Shown: positions 44,178 to 54,293, counted from the stretch's first letter. The stretch is DNA of 64,000 nt from Ktedonobacter sp. SOSP1-85 (GCF_016587415.1 NZ_BNJI01000001.1:5867501-5931500); one strand, 5' to 3'. A program made the numbers and translations. Notes: generated by a model from the sequence alone, not told the origin.

Positions 44178-44902
44178 TTAACTTACCATGTCTTCGGTAA
44201 ACCAGACCCAGCCGCTGGGATCAACGTAGACGCCAATGCCTATGCGATGAAGCGTTGTGCTGAAGAGGTGAATGCGGTGCCAGCCCGTAGGCGGCTCGTT
44301 GACCATGCTCATATGCACGGCGTAGACATTCGTCCAGGGTGGGCTTGATGGTCCCGCCTCGCCAATGTTCTCGCCACAGTCGCTATAGCCTGCGAAACCT
44401 TCGTTAGCGATGCGTTGACACTGGTCCAGGCCATCAGGGCAAGTATGGCTGAAGCCACAATGGAACATGTTCCAACTATGCAGGCGTGCTCCCCCTGCCA
44501 GCGTCGTATTCCACTGATAGGCGTAGAGTCCACGCGCTGCCCGGTCGCTGTTGATCTGATTAAAAAGCTGTTGTGTTAGCTGCTGTTCGAGCGCGGTTAG
44601 CCCTGGAGGAGAGCCATATGGAGCGGCTCCCGAGCCGGTAGCCGGAATATTGGTGGGTCCGCCTGCGGCCCCTGCTGGCTTCTGGGTAGGTGTAGGCGTG
44701 GGTGTCGTGGCTTGGGCTTGTAGGGGGTATCAGGTGTTGGGGTGGCGTGTTTTTCTTCAATATTGTCACGCGCTATGGTATGAGGTGTATTCTTCCCTCT
44801 GACCTCTGGCGCCTGCGATCCACAGGCCGTCAGGAGAATGCTGCTCCACAAGAGGCAGCACACCGTAGCACATAACATGAACCAGGACGTATTCTTACTC
44901 AA
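44178..44902 (-). pseudogene. CAP-domain lipoprotein split by a one-base deletion in a C-run
   Basis: The first frame starts with TTG behind GAGGGG and gives a lipoprotein signal with lipobox LLTACGSQ, then a polar linker ending in PTPDTP. Adding one base to the five-base run at 44723-44727 continues the frame as LQAQATTPTPTPTQKP, a linker, and a complete CAP/SCP domain (QLFNQINSDRAARGL, HSWNMFHCGF, GENIGEA, HRIHLFSTTLHRIGIGVY). The repaired protein would be about 240 aa, anchored outside the membrane; CAP proteins bind lipids or small ligands. Either a sequencing error or a natural frameshift. Confidence 0.8.
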
Positions 44903-44920
44903 GATACTTACCTACCCCTC

Positions 44921-45070
44921 CTAAGAAGACACGCAATACGAAGATAATTTTGTCAGAGAACCTCTGACTTTATGAAATATTTTTGTTGGATTGCTCGCGA
45001 TATAGATGACCAGGATCAGCAATAATAAGACATACAGCAAAAGCGCAAATAAGAGGCGCGCCCGGTCCAT
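44921..45070 (-). CDS. 49-aa single-pass membrane protein upstream of the CAP lipoprotein
   Basis: ATG behind AAGAGG with eight-base spacing opens 49 codons. The product has a basic start (DRAR), a strongly hydrophobic helix (LLFALLLYVLLLLILVIYIA) and a basic tail (KIFHKVRGSLTK). Its stop lies 18 bp before the lipoprotein start, so both are probably cotranscribed. No family recognised. Confidence 0.5.
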   Translation of the reverse strand: MDRARLLFALLLYVLLLLILVIYIASNPTKIFHKVRGSLTKLSSYCVSS

Positions 45071-45195
45071 GGACGTGGCCTCTTATAGGGTAACGCATTT
45101 GTGGGTATCAATGCATACATTTGCCGCTGGTATAGTACTTTTTGTCTGCTGGAAGGCGTGAAAAGCTATCCCTGGTCAGCATAGAGCATTGCGCG

Positions 45196-46164
45196 TTAAA
45201 AGCGGCAGGTGATGACGACTGCGCTCATATCGTCGGGCTTGGCGCGAATGGTGGCGCTGCGACTCTCATGTGAGCGATTGAGGGAGTGGCGTACAAGTTC
45301 GCGTGCCGTGGTGTCGCGGGGCGTGCTGCGTAGAATATGCTCAATTTCTTCATCGGTGAGATTATCATGAACGCCGTCAGTGCAGAGCAGAACGCGATCC
45401 CCTGGTTGAATGCTGATTTCATCGATATGAATGGTTGGTGGCAAGGGGCCGCCCAGGGCCTGGGTGATGCCTCCCCGCAGGCGGAAGTAGCTGAGTTCGG
45501 TATCTGAGAGCTGTCCAGCCGTCTGGGCCTGATCTATACGGAGCGCGTTCTCTTCATCAATGATGCGGTTTTCGACGAGCTTGGCCAGCAGACCATCATC
45601 CTTGGTGAGGCGCTGCATCGGCTCTTTCTCCCGTGCCAGGTAGATACGGCTATCTCCCACATGAGCATAGTAGAGCGTGTAGTGGCCTGCCCTGGCCTGA
45701 CGAGAGATTGCTGCCAGCGCGACTGTCGTGGCGAGATCGTCGGTGCCAGCGCGGCGCGCCCCTTCGGTGCGTACCTGGTCATCGGCATCATAGATGAGTT
45801 CTTCTAATAGCCCGCAGAAATTAGCCTGCGCTGAGGCTTCTGGAATGGTCAGAACCTTGCGCCCAGGTTGGAATTGGCGCAGGCGGCGTCGCCATTGCTG
45901 GAGGGCGGCATAGTGGGCTGTTTGGGAGGCAATCTCACCCGCGGCACTTCCTCCAACACCATCGAACACTGCGACCAGGCCAGTGCGCTCATCCACGAGT
46001 ACGCTATCTTCATTCCGCGTTGGATGTCGTTCGCAGGCAATAGTACGAAGAGAAAAGGTAAAGGGTGGGAGTGCAGACCCAGAAAAATTTTTTATTGAAG
46101 GATTAGTATGAATTTTATTCTGCGGCATCTTCGTCGAATGCGGCCTTTCGAGCAATATATGCAT
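45196..46164 (-). CDS. PP2C-type Ser/Thr protein phosphatase
   Basis: The 322-aa protein carries the PPM metal-binding and catalytic motifs in order: RNEDSVLVDERTGLVAVFDGVGG, TTVALAAI, AHVGDSRIYLAREKE, RVLLCTDGVHDNLTDEEI and KPDDMSAVVI. No membrane segment is seen. It should dephosphorylate proteins in the cytoplasm and is a natural counterpart to the Ser/Thr kinases at 30-34 kb, or to anti-sigma systems. The N-terminal 35 residues are not part of the domain, so the start may lie at 46128. Confidence 0.9.
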   Translation of the reverse strand: MHILLERPHSTKMPQNKIHTNPSIKNFSGSALPPFTFSLRTIACERHPTRNEDSVLVDERTGLVAVFDGVGGSAAGEIASQTAHYAALQQWRRRLRQFQPGRKVLTIPEASAQANFCGLLEELIYDADDQVRTEGARRAGTDDLATTVALAAISRQARAGHYTLYYAHVGDSRIYLAREKEPMQRLTKDDGLLAKLVENRIIDEENALRIDQAQTAGQLSDTELSYFRLRGGITQALGGPLPPTIHIDEISIQPGDRVLLCTDGVHDNLTDEEIEHILRSTPRDTTARELVRHSLNRSHESRSATIRAKPDDMSAVVITCRF

Positions 46165-46452
46165 AGTCTTGTCCGATGCTAGCGATACTTTCTAGTATAT
46201 CTCACAGGACTATCAATAGGACTATCAATTATTACGTTACGCAAGAAGCGATCATGCATGCTGTACTGAACAGAGGCATGCTAGCCTCTCTACAGCGTTG
46301 CTATGTGAGCAGGAATGACAGCGCATTGTACAATTTACGACTGTTGGTTTGCATATAGAAAACCTCTAAGATGCTCTAAGAATAGGTCATGAGTGCAAGT
46401 ATAGCAGAAAGAGGGCAGAAAAGAAAAGAGTTTCTGCGTATATCGTTAAACC

Positions 46453-47160
46453 TCATGCTAAGTCACTTAAGCGCAGGAAGTTGCGAAACAATTGGCGTGA
46501 GTGTGCATGATAGGCTGGAAAGTAGGCGCCTGGATCGCGTTGGATCGCCGCGAGATGGTCGCGGATCTCAGTTGAGGTTTCAGGCTCCAGCGAGCGCATC
46601 CAGCTTGCCAGGATAGCGGGCGTGACCTCAATATGGTACTGAAGGCCATAGGCATGCTGGCCGTAGCGAAAGGCCTGGTGTGGCGCGCAGGCATTGCTTG
46701 CCAGGAGCTTTCCATCTTTGGGGAGGTCAAAGACGTCCATATGCCAGTGGAAGACGCGTCCAATATCAGGGAGGCCCTTAAAGAGTGGGTCCTGTCTACC
46801 CGCGTCGGTCAGGGGAATGTCAAAGAACCCGATCTCGGCCTGGGTATGCTGGCGTACCTCTGCCCCCAGCGCCGAGGCCAGGAGTTGCCCACCCAGGCAA
46901 AGCCCCAGGTAAGGGATCTCGCGTGCTACAAGCTCCCGTAGCCAGGCCTTTTCTTCTACAAAGTAGGGGTAGCTCACCTCATCATAGGCTTGCTGTGCGC
47001 CACCCAGGGCGACAACCGCGCTATAGTCACCCAGGGTTGGCAACTGCCTTGAGCGGGTCACGTCGCATACCTCAAACGCTATAGCATGCTCCTGGAGCAA
47101 TTCTCCCAGGAAACCAGGTGGGTCTTCACCGTCATGCTGTAAAAACAGAACTGGCTTCAT
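46453..47160 (-). CDS. class I glutamine amidotransferase-like protein
   Basis: The start at 47160 (235 aa) follows AAGGAC with proper spacing; a codon at 47193 has no ribosome site. The nucleophile elbow LGLCLGGQLLA contains the catalytic Cys, and the His-Glu pair lies in YGLQYHIEVTP. VVALGGAQQAYDE forms the expected oxyanion-side loop. The family (GMP synthase-like amidotransferases) releases ammonia from glutamine or hydrolyses gamma-glutamyl compounds; no synthase partner is adjacent, so substrate is unknown. Confidence 0.88.
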   Translation of the reverse strand: MKPVLFLQHDGEDPPGFLGELLQEHAIAFEVCDVTRSRQLPTLGDYSAVVALGGAQQAYDEVSYPYFVEEKAWLRELVAREIPYLGLCLGGQLLASALGAEVRQHTQAEIGFFDIPLTDAGRQDPLFKGLPDIGRVFHWHMDVFDLPKDGKLLASNACAPHQAFRYGQHAYGLQYHIEVTPAILASWMRSLEPETSTEIRDHLAAIQRDPGAYFPAYHAHSRQLFRNFLRLSDLA

Positions 47161-47270
47161 TCGTATATAGTCCTTCAGGTGGCCTTGCGCCACATTGTTT
47201 TTATATTGAATTTATTCTATGTTATAGGTCGCTGCCGGGCCTGATTCCTCGCGCTTGCGTCGCTCACCTC

Positions 47271-47331
47271 GGTTAATGGTGTGGTGCATCCTGGCAACCG
47301 GTGGTTGCCAGGATGCACCACACCATTAACC
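47271..47331. terminator. perfect 29-bp-arm palindrome
   Basis: Arms 47271-47299 and 47303-47331 are exact complements (GGTTAATGGTGTGG...) with a 3-nt loop, upstream of the amidotransferase gene. There is no gene stop next to it on the plus strand, so its purpose as a terminator is unclear. Confidence 0.65.
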
Positions 47332-47446
47332 TGAAAGAACTTGCCCATGGCGTACTCTATGCTAATAAAGAGCTTCTATGATTCTATCACGTCTTTTTAC
47401 AGGTATGCCCGTAGGCATTAGTACTAATGGGGTGGAGTCTTGTCCG

Positions 47447-47508
47447 ACGCTGCTAAAGCACGCGTCTACATATAACACATGATATGTAGACGCGTGCTTT
47501 AGCAGCGT
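47447..47508. terminator. perfect 27-bp-arm palindrome after GH57 gene
   Basis: Arms 47447-47473 and 47482-47508 pair perfectly around an 8-nt loop. It lies 8 bp past the GH57 stop on the minus strand and is probably its terminator. Confidence 0.7.
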
Positions 47509-47515
47509 TGTTCCA

Positions 47516-49771
47516 CTAGCGTGCCACGCTGGAGAAGAAGGATTCAGTGGCTGCTATGAGTTCAGGCTGGCCCGTCCAGGCCATCTCGACGCTCCAGGTC
47601 TCCCCAGGTGCCAGTTCGAGCGGCCAGGTGAGCAACATGCAGCTCCCCTGGTGGGTGCGCTCAAATCCAGCCTCTGAGCCGGTAATCGTGTCCAGTGAGA
47701 AACGCCAGAGGGTTGCAGGTTTGCTGACTTCCAGCCGCAGGTCCTGTTGCAGCCAGGCATTGCCCATATGCAGCTCCTGGACCTCGTGTAGCTCTTCTGT
47801 GCCATCAAAGGGCACCCTGGCTGGCTCCCGTTGCTTGAGGTAATAATAGGCCTGCTCGTTTGCACCACCACCCAGGAAGTTAAGGTTCCACTCACAGGCG
47901 AAGCGTGTCTGCAAGGTGGCCTGGCCCTGATTGGTCAGTTCATAGCGAATACTGAGGCCTTCTTCCCCCGGTGGCAGCACGATCTTTTTACTGAGATGAA
48001 GCGGTAAGGGATTCAGGGCCCCGGCTCGCCGTACGCTTCCGGTGCGTGAGAGAGTGATCTCGGTGCCGGTGGCATCCTGCTTGACTGCGGCCTGGTATGG
48101 GCGCTCTACGAAGTTGCCATATTCTTCATAGCGGTTGTGCGCGAAGGAGTTCATGGGGAGTCCTGGTGGCAAGAAATGGTCAACCAGGCTGGCGCGTCGA
48201 TAGCGATCAACAGTTAGATGGCGGTCCAGGTCATGCTCTTTAGTGCGGACTGCGGTATGGGGTGAGGCTGGCTCCTGCACATCGCTCTTCTCATCACTGC
48301 TTTTCTTCTCGGCCTGCGCGCTCAGAGCCGACTGCTTGCGGCGCTCCTGTTCATGCTCGCGCAGGGTGCGGTGATAGCTCTCCTCACGGCGTGATATGAC
48401 GCTGAGGACATTATGCGCGCTGCGGCGCATATCCCATTCAAAGAGTGTGCCACCGCGCTGGGGATCGAAGTAGAGGTTCTGCTGATCGCTTTCGACGAGC
48501 AGTTCATCGCGTGTGTCAAAGTCAAAATCGGTGAACGTATACTGCTGCCAGGGCGCGGTACCGTGCAGCACACGATCAGCCGCGTTCTCTGCTTTGATCA
48601 GGTGATGATAGATGGCTGAGCGCACATGGGTCATGTAGATGCCGCCAAAGAGGCCATGCCAGTAGGTATCGTTGGCCTGAGCCTTCCAGAGATGATGGAG
48701 TCCATGCTCGTCGGTTGCGCCCGCCTTATAGACCTTATGGTGGATGTGCTGCATCTTTTTATGCTGGTTATTGATTTCGGGGTAGCGCACCAGGAAGTTG
48801 CGCCAGAAGCCGCCGCGCATAAATTGCAAGGCCTCGTCCTGGTGCGTCTCTTCGTATTTATGCAGGAGCTTGCCAAAGCTATAGGCCTTGCGCGGAGGCA
48901 GCGCCCACTCGCTCATCTCAACATATGAAGCTGTGGGGAGATAGATGCGCCCCAGAGCTGGTTGCTTCTGAGCATACTCCCCCAGGGGGATGGTATGGAG
49001 CCAGGAACTATGCTCTTCTAGCGCACTAAAGAAGGTCTCGACCCAGCCTGGCTCCGTTTGGGTACCCCAGCAATAGCGATCAGTCTCCGGCCAGCTACCA
49101 AACTTCTCGCCATCATCGCCCATGACCAGGATACGGGTGCCATCAGGAGTTGCAAGCGAGCGCAGCGTGTCGATGGTCTCCGCGACGGGGCGCCAGGGGA
49201 TGGTGTAGCGCAACATCTTACTGGTCGCGTAGACTTTGAGCATGTGACCCTGATCCTCGGTGGCATAGTAGCCGTAGAGGTCGTTATCTTCCTGCCCCAC
49301 ATACTTGAAGTGGACATCATCTACAACCGTCCATTGTATCCCGGCCTCGTGCAGATAACGTGGCAGTGCCGGCTCCCAGACGCGTTCTGCCAGCCACATG
49401 CCGCTGGGCGTTCTGCCAAAGACCTGCTGCAACTTCTCGCTTAGATGCCGAATCTGCCCAACCTTATCTGCGTCGGGAATAGAGGGCAGGATTGGTTCAT
49501 AGTAGCCGCCACCGACAATCTCCACCTGCCCGCGCTTTACTAGTTCCGAGAGGCGTTGCAGAAACTCGGGGTGTGCCTCCATGAGCCAATCGAGTAATGA
49601 GCCAGTGTAGTGTAGCGAGACGCGTACCCCCGGATGAAGTTCCAGGGCTTTGAGCATGGGTAGATAGGCCTCCTGGTACACCTTTTCAAACACCCAGGGG
49701 AAGTTTCCGACGGGTTGGTGATTATGCAGGAGAAGACCGAAATAGATGTGATTGTTACTCCCTGTTGGCAT
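47516..49771 (-). CDS. GH57 4-alpha-glucanotransferase / alpha-amylase
   Basis: The 751-aa protein starts with the GH57 barrel: FGLLLHNHQPVGNFPW (first conserved region), EIVGGGYYEPILPSIPD, WLAERVWEPALPRYL with nucleophile E129, and ILVMGDDGEKFGSWPE with the acid Asp (219 or 220). DUF1925-like and DUF1926-like beta domains follow, as in Thermococcus 4-alpha-glucanotransferase. It acts on glycogen or maltodextrin in the cytoplasm (no signal peptide). A charged linker near residues 470-510 (HEQERRKQSALSAQAEKK) looks like an insertion between the domains. Start ATG at 49771 is well placed. Confidence 0.92.
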   Translation of the reverse strand: MPTGSNNHIYFGLLLHNHQPVGNFPWVFEKVYQEAYLPMLKALELHPGVRVSLHYTGSLLDWLMEAHPEFLQRLSELVKRGQVEIVGGGYYEPILPSIPDADKVGQIRHLSEKLQQVFGRTPSGMWLAERVWEPALPRYLHEAGIQWTVVDDVHFKYVGQEDNDLYGYYATEDQGHMLKVYATSKMLRYTIPWRPVAETIDTLRSLATPDGTRILVMGDDGEKFGSWPETDRYCWGTQTEPGWVETFFSALEEHSSWLHTIPLGEYAQKQPALGRIYLPTASYVEMSEWALPPRKAYSFGKLLHKYEETHQDEALQFMRGGFWRNFLVRYPEINNQHKKMQHIHHKVYKAGATDEHGLHHLWKAQANDTYWHGLFGGIYMTHVRSAIYHHLIKAENAADRVLHGTAPWQQYTFTDFDFDTRDELLVESDQQNLYFDPQRGGTLFEWDMRRSAHNVLSVISRREESYHRTLREHEQERRKQSALSAQAEKKSSDEKSDVQEPASPHTAVRTKEHDLDRHLTVDRYRRASLVDHFLPPGLPMNSFAHNRYEEYGNFVERPYQAAVKQDATGTEITLSRTGSVRRAGALNPLPLHLSKKIVLPPGEEGLSIRYELTNQGQATLQTRFACEWNLNFLGGGANEQAYYYLKQREPARVPFDGTEELHEVQELHMGNAWLQQDLRLEVSKPATLWRFSLDTITGSEAGFERTHQGSCMLLTWPLELAPGETWSVEMAWTGQPELIAATESFFSSVAR

Positions 49772-50036
49772 TTGCTTTCACCTTGTTGGTCGTAGAACAA
49801 TATCCTTATTTCAACTATAACATGCCCCAGAACTGCACGTTCTCCATATTGAAGTTTAGCAACCTTCTACGTGTGCTCCATAAGCAGCGTGACACGCATT
49901 GTGACGGATTTCTTGCTTGAAATCCGCGCCCTTCCCAGGTATACTCTACCTCAGGATGGATACCTCTCTCCTGTTTAACGTACGAAGGAACGGACGGCAA
50001 GCTCTCTACTTGTCCATATGACAGGAGTACAAGGAC

Positions 50037-50884
50037 GTGCTTGAAAAGACTTTTTTGCGTAAACAGTTTCCTCTTCGCCGCCTGGCGACCTCCTTGCTGT
50101 TGGCCATGTTATTGTTCCTCACATTCTCTGTTGGTGCTGCCTCTGCCCGTGCGCAGGTAACCCTGGTTGGACCCAAACAGCATTATCTTGCTGTGGGTGA
50201 TTCACTTGCCTTTGGTTTCCAGCCCGACCTGGATTTTAGTCATGGCTATGCGGACTATCTCTACTCTAACTTGAAGGGGCATGGGACAACGTCACTGGCG
50301 AACTTTGCCTGCCCTGGGGAGACGAGTACGACGATGATCAAGGGGGATGCCCCTATTCCTACCTGCGCAAGTATCCCTATGTTGGCGATCAACTTGACGC
50401 GGCCCTGCTCTACCTGTACCTCAATCCTGGCAAGGTCAGTCCGGTGACGCTGGATATTGGCGCCAACGATATCAAAGGCAGCCTCAATACCTCGACCTGT
50501 GCCACGGATGTCGCCAGTTTTAATGCCGAACTCGCCCAACTGGATGCCAACCTGACACAGGTGATTCTGCCCAAGATCCGCGCTGCCCTGACGGTCAATG
50601 GGGTCGTGACCGGGGATATTGTGCTGATGAACTACTACGATCCCTATCAAAACATCTGCCCGAACTCCGTGCCCTATACCCAACTCGTCAACCAGCACCT
50701 GGCGCAGGATGTGGCGGGCTATGGGCTACTAGCGGATGTCTTTTCGCGCTTTGGGGGTACTACCACACCCAATCCCAACACTTGTACCTATACCTGGATG
50801 TGTAGTGTATTCAAGGATATCCATTCAAAGGACGCGGGCTACCAGGTCATCGCGCAAACTTTTGAGGATACTCTGGGCTATTAG
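50037..50884 (+). pseudogene. secreted SGNH/GDSL hydrolase split by a one-base deletion in a G-run
   Basis: The GTG start gives a signal peptide (RRLATSLLLAMLLFLTFSVGAASARA) and the catalytic GDSLAFGF block with its nucleophile Ser. The frame fails at the GGGGG run 50342-50346; one additional G continues it as CPYSYLRKYPYVGDQLDAALLY and then the second frame (VTLDIGANDIKG, the SGNH Asn block, and KDIHSKDAGYQVIAQ with the catalytic Asp/His region). The repaired enzyme of about 280 aa would be an exported esterase or lipase. Sequencing error is a real alternative. Confidence 0.82.
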
Positions 50885-50920
50885 CCCCGCTTGAACACCC
50901 TGTAGGCCTTATCTTAGTCA

Positions 50921-50980
50921 AGAGCGCGAATGCCATCTCACCGCAAAAGAGAGGTCCCATCTCAGCGGCGTTCGCGCTCT
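50921..50980. terminator. hairpin after the SGNH hydrolase
   Basis: AGAGCGCGAATGCC pairs with GGCGTTCGCGCTCT (14 bp, one wobble) around a loop of about 32 nt. It lies 37 bp past the stop codon; no strong U-run follows. Confidence 0.5.
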
Positions 50981-51095
50981 CCCTGTGTCTTGTGTGCGTA
51001 TTTTGCTGCGCGCGAACCCTGGGCGAGGGACGCAAAACTTGCTATACTGGTGACGCATTGATTTGTGTGATGCGCGATGAGTAAGGCAGGAAGCA

Positions 51096-51857
51096 ATGTC
51101 AAGCATAAAGGTGTTACTGGTTGATGATCATGGACCGCTGCGCAAGGCGCTGCGTGAGGGATTAGAGGCGACTGGCAGTGTCCAGGTGGTTGAGGAGGCC
51201 GCGACTGGTCGTGAGGCGGTCGCGAAGGCACTTGAGCTCGACATGGATGTGATCTTGATGGATGTGCAATTGCAGGACCCCCAGGTGGGGCGAAACGCTA
51301 TGAGTGGTGTTGCCGCCGCCGTGGCCATACGCCGTGAACGACCCCGTATGCCAGTGGTCTTCTACTCCATTCAGGATGACGATGAATACTATCGTGAGTT
51401 TCGTGCCGCGGGCATCTTGACGCACTATGCCTATGTCCGCAAGAGTAACTACCTGCTTCCTAGCATGCTGGTGCCACTTTTGAAGGATGCCGTCAATGGA
51501 CGGAGCCTGGTGGACCCGGAGATCGAGGACCGCGTGCAGGAGGTGCGTGACCTGGATGAGCAGTCGCCACTCGCCCTGTTGGAGCCGAACGAACTCCGCG
51601 TTGCTGAACTGATGGCCCAGGGTATGACCAACGAGCAGATTGCCGCTCGCCTCAATCTGCATGATAAGCGCGCGGTCAGCCGGACCAATGGGCGTATCTA
51701 TGCCGCCTGGGGGCTGAGCGAGAATGCCGTCGATGATAAGGTAGCTCGCGCTCGGGCGACCCTAATCTACCTACAGAACAGACTTATCATGTGGGATGAG
51801 CAGGGCACTCCCCTCGTGCAGGATCGACGTGGCGAGTGGGTCCCACTTTTCAAGTAA
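51096..51857 (+). CDS. NarL/LuxR-type response regulator
   Basis: The receiver domain (1-135) has the acidic pair D10/D11, phosphoacceptor D56 in DVILMDVQLQ, and the Lys in YVRKSNYLLP. A C-terminal helix-turn-helix (about 175-225; LEPNELRVAELMAQGMTNEQIAARLNL) looks LuxR-like, though the receiver is longer than usual by an insert (QDPQVGRNAMSGV). A kinase gene follows after 36 bp on the same strand and is its probable partner. Confidence 0.88.
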   Translation: MSSIKVLLVDDHGPLRKALREGLEATGSVQVVEEAATGREAVAKALELDMDVILMDVQLQDPQVGRNAMSGVAAAVAIRRERPRMPVVFYSIQDDDEYYREFRAAGILTHYAYVRKSNYLLPSMLVPLLKDAVNGRSLVDPEIEDRVQEVRDLDEQSPLALLEPNELRVAELMAQGMTNEQIAARLNLHDKRAVSRTNGRIYAAWGLSENAVDDKVARARATLIYLQNRLIMWDEQGTPLVQDRRGEWVPLFK

Positions 51858-51893
51858 CTGTATAGCCATGACCACGAACGGTTTTTTGACATT

Positions 51894-54293
51894 ATGCAAC
51901 TGACACATGTATTTTCTCTGGCGCTCTCCATCTTTAACCTGATGGCTTTCTTATGGCTGGCCTGCACGGTCTGGCTCAATGGCGACCGGCGGAGTATGAT
52001 TGCGCGCGTGGGTGTGGTCGGGCTGATCCTTTCGGCGCTCTTCTTCTTTATCCATGCCCTGCTGATCTCGGGTCCCTACGCCCAATCGGCCTCGCTGGTC
52101 ACTGCCGATACCCTCTGGCGCCTGATCTGGCTGCCTGCGCTGGGCGTTCCCTACATCTGGTTTATGATCGGGCTGCACTATGCCTCGCTAATCAATGTCA
52201 AATGGGAGCGGCGCCGCCCCCTGTTGCTGCTCTGTAGCGCGCTGCTGGGTGGCAGTGTCCTGCTCTTGCTTGTACTCAACCAGGCGACCTTTACCTTCGC
52301 CAGGTCGATCCGCCTCTTTGCCTATGACGATATTCCCCAGGACACCAGTACGGGCTATTTCTCGCCCCTGGTCCTGCTGCCCATCATGTTTCTGGTCTAT
52401 GTGACGTTCTGCGCCATTGGACCCTGGTTTACGCCAGGCAGGGTGGCGCGCCTGCTCAAAGTGCTTCTCTTCTTCCTTATTGGAAAGCGCACGCGCCTAC
52501 GCAAAGTTTCACTGGGAAACAATATTGTCGATGCGTTCTGGGAGGATAAGACGGAGGCGGAACAACTGGAGGAGCCTGTGCTCTCGTGGCACCAGGCCCG
52601 CCCCGGCTTGCTCCTGGCCGCGCTGCTGATGGTGGCCTTAACGACGAGTCTGGGGGTGCTGGGTGTCTGGTCTATGGTCAACTGGCTCAGACATGGAAAA
52701 ATACAGCCCGTCTCTTTACCAGTCAGCGGGCACCAGGCCGAGATGTTGCCCCTCAATCTGATGATCATCGATATCCTGGCCGTTGGCTGTGTGGCCTGTA
52801 TTCTACTCCTGATTGGCTATTCTGTCGTACGGCATGGGATCTTGATCGAACGCCCGCTGGCGCGCCGTGGCTTTTTTGAGCAGTGGCGTGGTATCGTGAT
52901 CGTTTCCTGTGTGGTGGCTGTGGGTATCGCGTGCTTTGTGGCCATTACGCGCAGTAATGTGAGCGGTCTCTTGATTCTGACTTCGCTCGCGACCGGTACC
53001 TATGCTCTCTTCACCTGGAGCAACTATACCGCCCATGATCGCTATATCAGCATGCTCCGTCCCTTCCTGCGTAGCACAACACTTAGTCACTGGCTTAAAA
53101 CGGACCTGCGCAAAACCGAGCAGAATATGGAGGATCTCTTCTTTCATCTCTGTAAAGATGTTCTGGCTGTAGAGTGCGCGCGCCTGGATGTACTGGCGGG
53201 ACCTATCAAGCGTCGCTTTAGCTATCGCTGGCACGAGGAAGAGGAGACCGAGACGCAGGAACCCCCCTTGCTTGAACGCCAACAGACTACGCCACAACGA
53301 GCAGTAAGTGTACCGAACGAGAGGCGTACCAGTCGCCTGCGCAAACCCTATCGAGTGCAAGCCTATCGCATTCAACTGCGCTTGCAGGGGCGCGAGGCCC
53401 TCTGCTGGGTCGTGCCAATCTATGATGACCTGGGTCTGGTGGCGAAGCTCTACCTGGGGCCGCGCGAAGACGGTGCGGGCTTTACCGATGAAGATATGGA
53501 CCTTGCCCATGCCTGTGGGCAGCGTATTCTCGATACCCTGCGTGACCATGAGGCCATGCTGGCTGTGGCGGGCCTCCTGCGGCGGCGTACGGTCGATGTG
53601 AAACTTCTGGGCGCACAGCAGCGGCGTGTGTTGCATGATGAGATTCTGCCCCAGATGCACCTGGCCCTGCTCAAACTGGAGACCATGCGTCCTTTCATCA
53701 TGGGACGCCAGGAGGTGATCAGCTCTCAACAGGCCGAGCAGTCCTTCAACGATGCCGTAACGATCATTAGCGATGCCCATCGCCAGCTAGCGGCGATGAT
53801 GCGTGCCACCGTCACTAGCGCTCCTCACCGTCTGGAGCGTGATGGCATGATGCAGGCCATTCATACGCTGATTACGCAGGATTTTCGCCAGTCCTTTGAC
53901 GAGGTGGAGTGGCAGGTCCCCGAAGAGACAGCGCGTATCATTGATGACATGGTTCCTCCCGCGATTGCTGAGCTTATTTTCGCCGCCGTCCAGGAAGCCT
54001 TGCGTAATGCCGCTCGCCATGCGCGTGGTGCCGACGTCCACCGCAAGCTTAAGTTGACCCTCAGCGCCTCTTGCGATCCTGATCTGGAAGTGATTGTGGC
54101 CGACGATGGAGTGGGCATCCTCTCTGCCAGCAACACAACGACGGGAACCGGGGGCGGTCTCCTGACGCACAGCGCCTTACTGGCGATTGTAGGAGGGAGC
54201 CTGACCGTACAGAGCGAGCCATCTCACGGCGTTGCGGTACGTCTCGTCCTCCCCGCCAGCACATTTGCGCCTGGTAGACTCTCTATCATGTAG
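51894..54293 (+). CDS. membrane sensor histidine kinase (NarX/DesK-type)
   Basis: The 799-aa protein has a large N-terminal membrane domain with about nine helices (1-390; first helices 5-25, 40-60, 75-95), a GAF-like region (about 415-560), a dimerisation helix with phosphoacceptor His in RRVLHDEILPQMHLALLKLE (HisKA_3 type) and a HATPase domain (IFAAVQEALRNAARHARG, VIVADDGVGI). This class works with NarL-type regulators, and such a gene lies directly upstream. The signal sensed is unknown; the membrane part has no recognised binding domain. Confidence 0.9.
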   Translation: MQLTHVFSLALSIFNLMAFLWLACTVWLNGDRRSMIARVGVVGLILSALFFFIHALLISGPYAQSASLVTADTLWRLIWLPALGVPYIWFMIGLHYASLINVKWERRRPLLLLCSALLGGSVLLLLVLNQATFTFARSIRLFAYDDIPQDTSTGYFSPLVLLPIMFLVYVTFCAIGPWFTPGRVARLLKVLLFFLIGKRTRLRKVSLGNNIVDAFWEDKTEAEQLEEPVLSWHQARPGLLLAALLMVALTTSLGVLGVWSMVNWLRHGKIQPVSLPVSGHQAEMLPLNLMIIDILAVGCVACILLLIGYSVVRHGILIERPLARRGFFEQWRGIVIVSCVVAVGIACFVAITRSNVSGLLILTSLATGTYALFTWSNYTAHDRYISMLRPFLRSTTLSHWLKTDLRKTEQNMEDLFFHLCKDVLAVECARLDVLAGPIKRRFSYRWHEEEETETQEPPLLERQQTTPQRAVSVPNERRTSRLRKPYRVQAYRIQLRLQGREALCWVVPIYDDLGLVAKLYLGPREDGAGFTDEDMDLAHACGQRILDTLRDHEAMLAVAGLLRRRTVDVKLLGAQQRRVLHDEILPQMHLALLKLETMRPFIMGRQEVISSQQAEQSFNDAVTIISDAHRQLAAMMRATVTSAPHRLERDGMMQAIHTLITQDFRQSFDEVEWQVPEETARIIDDMVPPAIAELIFAAVQEALRNAARHARGADVHRKLKLTLSASCDPDLEVIVADDGVGILSASNTTTGTGGGLLTHSALLAIVGGSLTVQSEPSHGVAVRLVLPASTFAPGRLSIM

